The translations under genes were made by a program, and so were the position numbers. From the NCBI GenBank assembly GCA_023101885.1, contig JALPQD010000359.1, forward strand, positions 62,001 to 126,000: DNA of 64,000 nucleotides, given 5' to 3'. Under the pieces are notes generated by a model. The model was not told where the DNA came from and did no database searches. It saw only the letters and a program-made list of their open reading frames with translations. The stretch's first letter is position 1, and the number at the start of each line of letters is the position of its first letter. The DNA comes from Typhlomys cinereus. Its lineage: Eukaryota; Chordata; Mammalia; Rodentia; Platacanthomyidae. Below are positions 56,517 through 64,000 of the stretch, piece by piece.

Positions 56517-59500
56517 ATGTCTGGAATTAACAGTTTCTCCATTATAACACTAAATGTTAATGGACTTAATTCACCGATCAAGAGACACAGATTACAAACT
56601 TGGATTAAAAATCACAATCCATCAATCTGTTGCCTTCAGGAAACCCATCTCACCACACGCTCTAAAAATAAAAGGCTGGTCAACAATTCTACAAGCAAAT
56701 GGAAGCAGAAAACAGGCAGGGGTAGCCATTATGCTATCAGACAAAGTGGATTTCAAACCAAAAAAAAATTATAAGAGACACAGATGGATACTACATTTTA
56801 GTCACAGGTACAATTCACCAGGAAGATTTCACAATACTGAACATATATGCACCCAATACGGGCCCCTCCACATTCATTAAGAAAACCCTACAGCGTCTAA
56901 AGCATGAAATCAACTCCCAAATGATAATTCTTGGGGACTTCAACACCGCCCTCTCTACATGGGATAGATCAACAGGTCAAAAGCTTAACAGAGACACTTT
57001 GGAACTTAATCAAACCCTGAAAGAAATGGACCTCACAGATCTCTATCGAACCTTTCACCCACGCACCAAAGAATACACATTTTTCTCAGCAGCACACGGA
57101 ACTTTCTCCAAAATAGATCACATACTGGGCCACAAAATGAATCTACACATATACAAGAAAGTTGAAATTCTAACCTGTGCCCTATCAGACCACCACGGCC
57201 TAAAGCTGGACATCCACAACACATCAAACAAGAGAAAATACACTAACTCCTGGAAACTTAACACTATGATGCTGAATGAGAACTGGATTCAGGAAGAAAT
57301 TAAAAAGGAAATTCAAGATTTCCTGAAAGTGAATGATAACGAAAATACAACTTACCAAAATCTCTGGGACACAATGAAAGCTGTTCTAAGAGGTAAGTTC
57401 ATAGCTCTTAATGCCCACGTCAAAAAAATGGAAACATCAGAAATAAACAACTTAACAATGCAGCTTAAAGCTTTAGAGAAACTAGAGCAATCTGATCCCA
57501 AAAGCAGTAGAAGAGAAGAGATTAGCAAAATAAGGGGAGAAATATCTGAAATCGAGACTAAGAAAACGATAGAAAAAATCAACCAATCAAAAAGCTGGTT
57601 CTTTGAAAAAATCAACAAGATTGATACACCCCTAGCTAAACTAACCAAAAGCAAGAGAGAGAAAACCCAAATTAACAAAATTAGAAATGAACATGGAGTT
57701 ATCACTACTGATACCCAAGAAATCCAGAGAATTATAACATCATATTTCAAAAACTTATACTCTGTGAAGTTTGACAACACAAAAGAGATGGATGAATTTC
57801 TAAGTAAACACAACTTACCTAAATTGAATCAGGAAGTTGTGAATTATTTAAATAGTCCTATAACATATAAGGAAATTGAGGAAGTAATCTCAAATATTCC
57901 CACCAAAAAATGTCCTGGACCAGATGGATTCAGCACAGAGTTCTACCAGACATTTAAGGAGTTAATAACACCAATACTCCTTAAACTGTTCCATCAAATA
58001 GCAAAGGAAGGAACACTACCAAATTCCTTCTATGAAGCTAATATCGTTTTAATCCCAAAACCTAATAAAGATTCACTTAAAAAAGAAAACTATAGGCCGA
58101 TCTCCCTGATGAACACAGACGCAAAGATTCTCAACAAAGTCTTAGCAAATCGGATTCAAAAACATATTAAAAAGATCATTCATGGGGACCAAGTAGGCTT
58201 CATCCCTGGCACACAAGGTTGGTTCAACATACGCAAATCAATAAATGTAATTCATCATGTAAACCAGTCCAAAGTCCAAGACCACATGATACTCTCGATA
58301 GATGCAGAAAAAGCTTTTGACAAGATCCAACAGCCTTTTATGATCAAAACGCTAGAGACAGTAGGAATGGAAGGAACCTTTATCAATATAATAAAAGCTG
58401 TATACAACAAGCCCACAGCAAGGATTATGCTCAATGGGGAACAATTGGAAGCATTCCCACTTCGATCAGGAACTAGACAAGGCTGTCCACTCTCACCACT
58501 TCTATTCAATATTGTACTTGAAGTCTTAGCTGAAGCCATAAGACAAGAAAGGGACATAAGAGGGATTCAAATCGGCAAGGAAGAAGTCAAGCTATCCCTA
58601 TTTGCAGATGACATGATCTTATACCTGAGTGATCCCAAAAACTCCACCAGGAAGCTCCTGGAACTAATTGAGAAGTTCAGCAGGGTGGCAGGATACAAAA
58701 TAAATGTGCAAAAATCAGAGGCCTTCCTATATGCCCAGAATGAAAGAAGTGAAAAAGCCTTGAGAGAAACAATACCATTTACTATAGCCCCAAAAAAATG
58801 AAATACCTTGGTATAAACCTAACTAAGGAGGTAAAAGACCTTTACAATGAAAACTTTAAAACCCTAAAGAAAGAAATAGCAGAAGACACCAGAAGGTGGA
58901 AAGACCTCCCTTGTTCCTGGATTGGCAGAATCAACATTGTAAAAATGACCATCCTACCAAAGGCAATATACAGATTCAATGCTATACCAATCAAAATCCC
59001 AAAGCAATTCTTCAAAGAAGTTGACCAAATAATCTCAAAGTTCATATGGAGACACAAAAGACCCAGGATAGCAAAAACAATCCTGAGTAACAAAAACACA
59101 GCTGGAGGTATTACCATACCAAACCTAAGTCTATACTACAAATCCATAGTTATAAAGACAGCCTGGTACTGGCTCCAAAATAGACACACAGATCAATGGA
59201 TAAGGATTGAAGACCCAGATATAAGCCCACAAAGTTACAGCCATTTGGTCTTTGACAAAGGGGCCCAAAGAATCCAATGGAAAAAGAACAGCATCTTCAA
59301 CAAATGGTGCTGGCAAAACTGGATCTCCACATGCAGAAGATTAAAGCTGGACCCGTACTTGTCACCATGTACAAGACTTAATTCCAAATGGATCAAGGAC
59401 CTTGATATCAGGCCAGAGACTTTAAAAACCATAGTTGAAAGGATAGGGAACTCCCTCGAGCTGATTGGGCTAGGCCAACACTTCCTAAACAGACATCCAA

Positions 59501-60327
59501 TGGCACAGTCACTGCTACCAACTCTCAACAGTTGGGATCTTGTGAAATTAAAGAGCTTCTGTTCAGATAAAGAGATTGTCACATGAGCTCAAAGGCAACC
59601 CACAGAATGGGAGAAAATCTTCACTAACCACATATCTGACAGAGCTCTACTGTCCAGAGTGCACAAAGAACTTAGAAAATTAAACTCCAAGGAAAACACT
59701 GGCCCAATTAAAAAATGGGCCCTGGAACTTCAAAGAAACTTTACCAGGGATGAAATTAAAATGTCTAACAATTATCTTAAAAAATGCTCCACTTCCTTCG
59801 CCATCAGGGAAATGCAAATCAAAACTTCCCTGAGATATCATCTCACCCCAGTCAGGATGGCAAAAATCCACAATACAAACAACGACAAATGCTGGAGAGG
59901 ATGTGGAGAGAGGGGAAATCTCCTACATTGTTGGTGGGAATGCAGGCTCATACAGCCACTCTGGTGAGCCGTCTGGAGATTCTTAAAGAAATTAAAGATT
60001 GAAATGCCATATGACCCTGCTATCCCACTTTTGGGAATAACCCCCCATGCAGCAGAGGTTCGCCTCGATAGCACAAGCTCGACCATGTTCATAGCAGCAC
60101 TGTTTACAATAGCAAAGTCATGGAATCAACCTAAATGTCCAACAGTTGACGAGTGGATAAGGAAACAGTGGTACATCTATACAATGGAGTACTACTCAGC
60201 CATCAAAAATGATGAATTACTGGAATTTGCTGGGAAATGGATGTCATTAGAAAGAATTATATTAAGTGAAGTATCCCAAACCCAGAAAATTAAGCGCCGT
60301 ATGTACTCCCTAATAGGTGGCTCCTAG
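56517..60327 (+). pseudogene. L1 ORF2 (endonuclease / reverse transcriptase), broken by frameshifts and stops
   Basis: ORF2p nicks target DNA and copies L1 RNA. The endonuclease start is clear: SIITLNVNGLNSP, catalytic-Glu stretch CCLQETHL, later [16 protein letters not shown] and SDHHGLKL. The reverse transcriptase (in the open stretch 56921-58801) holds [43 protein letters not shown] and the active-site box LFADDM. The C-terminus has a Cys-rich stretch (CWRGCGERGNLLHCWWEC) and ends MYSLIGGS. Five breaks are visible: a small deletion/frameshift near 56655-56680; one extra A in the run at 56760-56768; one missing A in the run at 58792-58798; TGA at 59584-59586; TGA at 59965-59967. Domains are otherwise well conserved, so inactivation is probably recent. 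Confidence 0.96.
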
Positions 60328-61299
60328 TACCAAACTCACCCAGCCCACATTGAGACACTCAAAGGAAACCTATGAAACACAGTAATTGCAAGGATTATGA
60401 ACAAGAGAGATGGGTTAGGAGGGCCACACCAGAAACAAGGAGAGAGGAGACCATGTTACAGCAGAGAAAATAGGCCTCCATCAAGGTCTGCAAGTAAGTA
60501 AGGAGAAACCTGGTTAAGTTCACAGACGTTCTTTCCTGATCTCACCAGAAGGGGAGGGCATATAGTCTAGCAGATAAAAAGTAATCATTTTGCAAATGGG
60601 TGATGGACCCCTCCCTCAGGGAGGTTTCCTACTCTTATTACATCTACCCTTGAATGTGCTATTACAACAAGACTCCAGTTTAACAGCTTTTTGTCTCTGG
60701 CCAGGGGGTGACATACAGTGCCCAGCAGAATGGAGTGAAGGGAATTGCAAGAGCAACAAAACTGCAAAAGAAAATCAACAAACCACAATCCAGAACTTCA
60801 GAGACTATATCAATCACATAGAACTAGGACAGCCTAATCTCTCCCCATCCTGGAGCTCAGGGACATTTGCGGAAGAGGGGGCGGTAAGATTGTAAGAGCA
60901 AAAGGATGGGAGGAGCAACGATTTGCAAGATTCTCAACAATAGTTGGGGCCAAAGCAATCGTAATGGGACTTTGCATGCCCTGCGCAATGTCCAGCGCAC
61001 TGTTGCCCTCATAAAGTCTAGCATCTGTTAAGGGCACCGAGACCCCTGGAGGCAAGGGATTGACAGCCATAGTAGTGATCTTATGCTTAAGGGGAACAAG
61101 AGAAAGGGCTTATGGAAATGCCACTGGGTCCTTATATGTCATCGGAGAGGAGGACCCAATGGAGAGTTAGGCGTATACAATAAAGGACTCTCTGGGAATT
61201 GGGGGGGAGGCACTGGGGGAAAGGGAGGGGGAGGAGGGGGGAGGGAGGGAACTGGTAAAAAATTTTAAAATGTATAATTAAATTTTTAATAAAAAAAAA
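60328..61299 (+). other. L1 3' UTR with G-rich polypurine tract and A-tail
   Basis: After the ORF2 stop comes a 3' UTR whose last part is G-rich (about 61199-61253, potential quadruplex), then ATGTATAATTAAATTTTT, AATAAA and A's. Older L1s in the window end differently (TTAAGTTTGTATGAGCG-type), so the terminal 3' UTR changed in this young subfamily. Confidence 0.9.
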
Positions 61300-61310
61300 T
61301 TTAATTATGA
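61297..61310. repeat. L1 target-site duplication, 3' copy
   Basis: Identical to 55004-55017; it directly follows the A-tail. Confidence 0.93.
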
Positions 61311-63833
61311 CCAAACTTTGCCAACAAAATCTTAAATTTCAACTGAAGATATTTTTGCAATTGGGAACAACTCTAAGATGTTCAGGGCTTTAGACAAATA
61401 GTTTTATAGAGTCAAACAATTTGATTTAAGATTCATTTCAATATTCTTGAGTCCTTCTGAAGGTTAGTATCTTTTCAACTACTATTTTTAAATAATGAAC
61501 ACAAAAAGATACTTGATTATCATCCAATCAGTTTATCTGAATTCTTCCTGTCCAGATGCAATCTCTTTGTGTTCAGGTCTAGGATTCATCCCTTTGTGTC
61601 AAATGTGCTAATTTCATAGCCTTCTTTCTGTAAGATTGTCATTATCACAGTGCCTTAGCTCATTAACAACCACTTGTGTTAAAACAACATACACCTTCTA
61701 TCTGTGCAGTTCCATAATGTCATTTATTTAGTTTTGACTACATATTTATTGATGATGTTGAATTATTTCTCATGTTGCCCGTAGATATTAATTTCCAAAC
61801 TTACAACTTGCTAAATTTCTTCTCAACAGATAATGACAACCACAGATGTTATCTTAGTTATCTAGTATGTAGGAAATGTAAAGAATAAATCACAATGTTA
61901 ACTTACCATTTAAAATGCTATAGCATAAATGTAAAATCAGATAGTTTGCACCAATAATGACTACAATCCTGCCTTCCTCTTAGGGACCCATCAAGGATAA
62001 GCAGGAGGACCACAACGAAATCAAGAATGGTCATTCTTTACCCCAATGATGCAAGGCCAACTAAAGACAGATTATGAAGAATCTGCTGGCATTATACAAT
62101 AAGGGTCTCAAAATCATTGAATGAGAAGTTTAATGATGTTTGTGGTGGCCATCTTGAGTGTTAGAGGTAGAGACTGAAAGGCACAGAATGAGGAGTGCCA
62201 ACAATACTACCCTGCACAAGTCTCAAGCCACTGGATGTTTTATTTACAGTGTTGTCTATTTTGGTATCTCTGATTTAAATTCTCTAAAAAAAAATAAAAA
62301 TGTAAGGAGTTCTGGTAGTCACAAGTCCTCCATAGATCTTAGAGAATTTGAGGATATGATATTACTGTTTTTGTCACTTCTCTTGATCCTTAATCTAAAC
62401 TTCCTGCTCCATTTGTTGCATTACATTCAAAATTTAGCAACCAGGGCCAATGTTTTGATGAATGCATGATGCTGCCTTAAGAGCAAATTAGGGTTAAGTA
62501 AACAATTGGATTCAATACAAAAATCAAGAAACATAATCTATTAAGTATTTGCTGAGTAATCTTGCCTGTGGCTGGGCAGATATATGTGCCAACAGACATC
62601 TGTTTTAATCTATTCTTCTAGAAATAATTAGATAGTTTGACCTTAGATTACTGTGTGACTATTAACTATGTTCAGATCACCCTCTGGCAAATTTTGTAAA
62701 GATCATTGAGGGGTGGGGAAGGCAATTTGAGACTAGTGAGATTGAATCAGGGGAAGATGAGAAGAGACATTTAAATGCAAAGTTAAACAATGCCTAAAGA
62801 TTTTTATGTTTGCTATCAATACCATAAAATAATATGCTTAGCACAATACAAGCAAATACATTACTTTCTCTCACTTTATTTTTCATTTCAAGTATCCTTC
62901 TCAATGAAAGAAAAGTTAGTGTTTATCAGAAATTTGCCATTAGTCTTTTTCAATAGATGGATCAATATTTTCTTATTAACAATTTTATCTACCCAAGTTA
63001 TGATCTGTAATTTAATAATGAAATTAATGAGAAAAATAAAACAAGATTCAACTCAGTGAAATATTTCAATCTACTTAACGAAAAGGTCAGTGAAAGTTCA
63101 TGAAAACCCCAAAATGGAAAATCCTTTCTGTAGTTAATTAAATGATGTTTCACACCACCTAGAGATGGTTAAAGAACATGAAAAAAGAATCAGATGCACC
63201 ACACAAAGAAATTCCTTTCATTTTGATACAGGCCAAGTTCTTTATCCCTGAGTGGAGTTTGTGTAGAAAAGTGTCCTAAATTCTTCCAACAGTGTACTTC
63301 CTAGCAGCTCCAAGAAATACATCGTGTCCTCATACGTGAGAAAGTGTTTAGTAAAACCAGATGGCCAACTGTTTTCTTGTCCTGAGGCTCTAAAAACTGG
63401 GAAGAATTGATTCAAGGTCAAAAAAATTACAGAACTTAACAACATGAGCTAACCCTTGAAAAACTGTGGTTCACCCATAATTAGATTATTTCCTTTATTC
63501 TCCACCCAATTCTTATCAAGACACAGTTTATTATCTGAAAAATATTTTTCCAGCACATGTTGAGCTCGAAGCTCCTTCAATCTCCCACCTTTGTGAAAAT
63601 CTATACTAGATCTCTCTTGTCAATTGAATCACTAAGAAATCAATGGGGAAATAAATGTGAATTCTCAAATTAGTGTTTAATCTCATCTTAATTATTAGAG
63701 ATGTCATTCCTGAATATTTAACTCAGAAATCCAAAGATGAATTGCTCTCAGCCTGTGCTTTGCAAACAAATAGCCTCAGAATCTGACTTTGTAAAGAGAG
63801 GGCTGAAATGTCATAGTAGATGTATGACATGTT
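61311..63833. other. AT-rich unique DNA
   Basis: No gene, RNA gene or repeat recognised over about 2.5 kb. The short frames at 62158-62469 and 62790-63059 have no recognisable domain. Confidence 0.5.
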
Positions 63834-63873
63834 CTTTTTTATTAAATTTTTATTAATTTTTAATTTTTTTTAA

Positions 63874-63929
<56 letters not shown>

Positions 63930-64000
63930 TATGTATCAGAAGTCACTGTGTGTGCCTGTGCAGGCCCAAAGGTGACTTCAGGAATCACCCTGGATTATGC
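63834..64000 (-). mobile_element. Older DIP-like-superfamily SINE, cut by the window end
   Basis: T-rich tail, a GT microsatellite (about 63877-63926), then ATCAGAAGTCACTGTGTGTGCCTGTG and GGTGACTTCAGGAATCACCCTGG, as in the older copy at 13.7 kb. The head lies beyond the window. Confidence 0.8.

Larger units (their letters stand above)
55018..61299 (+). mobile_element. Full-length L1 (LINE-1) retrotransposon, about 6.3 kb
   Basis: All L1 parts are present in order: a GC-rich 5' UTR/promoter (about 55018-55395), ORF1 (55396-56466), a 50-bp spacer, ORF2 (56517-60327, broken), and a 3' UTR (60328-61299) with a G-rich polypurine tract at 61199-61253, AATAAA at 61288-61293 and an A-tail. A perfect TSD bounds it. 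L1 copies itself by target-primed reverse transcription of its own RNA. The 5' end is full length. Because ORF2 has several breaks, this copy should not supply a working ORF2 protein, although its promoter and ORF1 may still be used. Close relative at 43.3 kb. Confidence 0.97.

Noticed and set aside
57352..57813. 153-codon minus-strand frame within L1 ORF2
   Set aside because: It is the antisense shadow of the ORF2 region between the endonuclease and reverse transcriptase; hydrophobic composition is a by-product of the complement of Lys/Asn-rich coding sequence.

Overview
The window looks like rodent nuclear DNA: a gene-poor, AT-rich intergenic stretch built mostly from transposable elements of several ages. 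I see no intact host protein-coding gene and no stand-alone RNA gene. The best organism clue is a young SINE with a tRNA-derived head that resembles the start of mouse B2, followed by a body ending in a CA-rich tract and a GAATAAATAA tail. From memory this fits the B2-superfamily SINE of jerboas and their relatives (DIP, Dipodoidea). B1-, B4/RSINE1- and ORR1-like repeats also point to rodents. Dipodoidea is an inference; rodent is secure.

Layout. 0-7.2 kb: four SINEs, old L1 3' ends and a 44-bp duplicated segment in AT-rich DNA. 7.24-10.10 kb: a nearly full-length processed pseudogene of the homeobox gene PBX2 on the minus strand, with 5' UTR, coding region, 3' UTR, poly(A) and target-site duplications (TSDs). 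10.1-27.0 kb: SINEs, MaLR-type LTRs (ORR1-like and an ancient MLT1-like copy), MIR fragments and two old L1 3' ends. 27.3-27.8 kb: a probable solitary retroviral LTR. 28.9-32.4 and 34.2-38.2 kb: long stretches with nothing recognisable. 32.4-33.8 kb: an L1 insertion with the 5' inversion typical of twin priming. 43.27-44.57 kb: a young 5'-truncated L1 with a 17-bp TSD. 46.4-54.9 kb: older rodent repeats, a GATA microsatellite and an inverted pair of old L1 3' ends. 55.02-61.30 kb: a full-length L1 with a GC-rich repeated-unit 5' UTR, intact ORF1, broken ORF2 and a perfect 14-bp TSD. 61.3-64 kb: AT-rich DNA, then an older SINE cut by the window edge.

How the parts relate. The L1 copies, the SINEs and the PBX2 retrocopy share one insertion signature: A-rich 3' ends and duplicated targets that usually begin with a short purine/A-rich run in element orientation. 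This fits L1 endonuclease and reverse transcriptase as the common machinery. The full-length L1 and the truncated copy at 43 kb are about 99% identical where they overlap (roughly 14 differences by eye), so this L1 lineage was active recently. I found no strong sign of an undescribed multi-gene system. The most interesting items are the structure of the PBX2 retrocopy, the L1 promoter units, the twin-primed L1, the 44-bp duplicated segment and a CpG-dense island-like segment at 12.7-12.9 kb.
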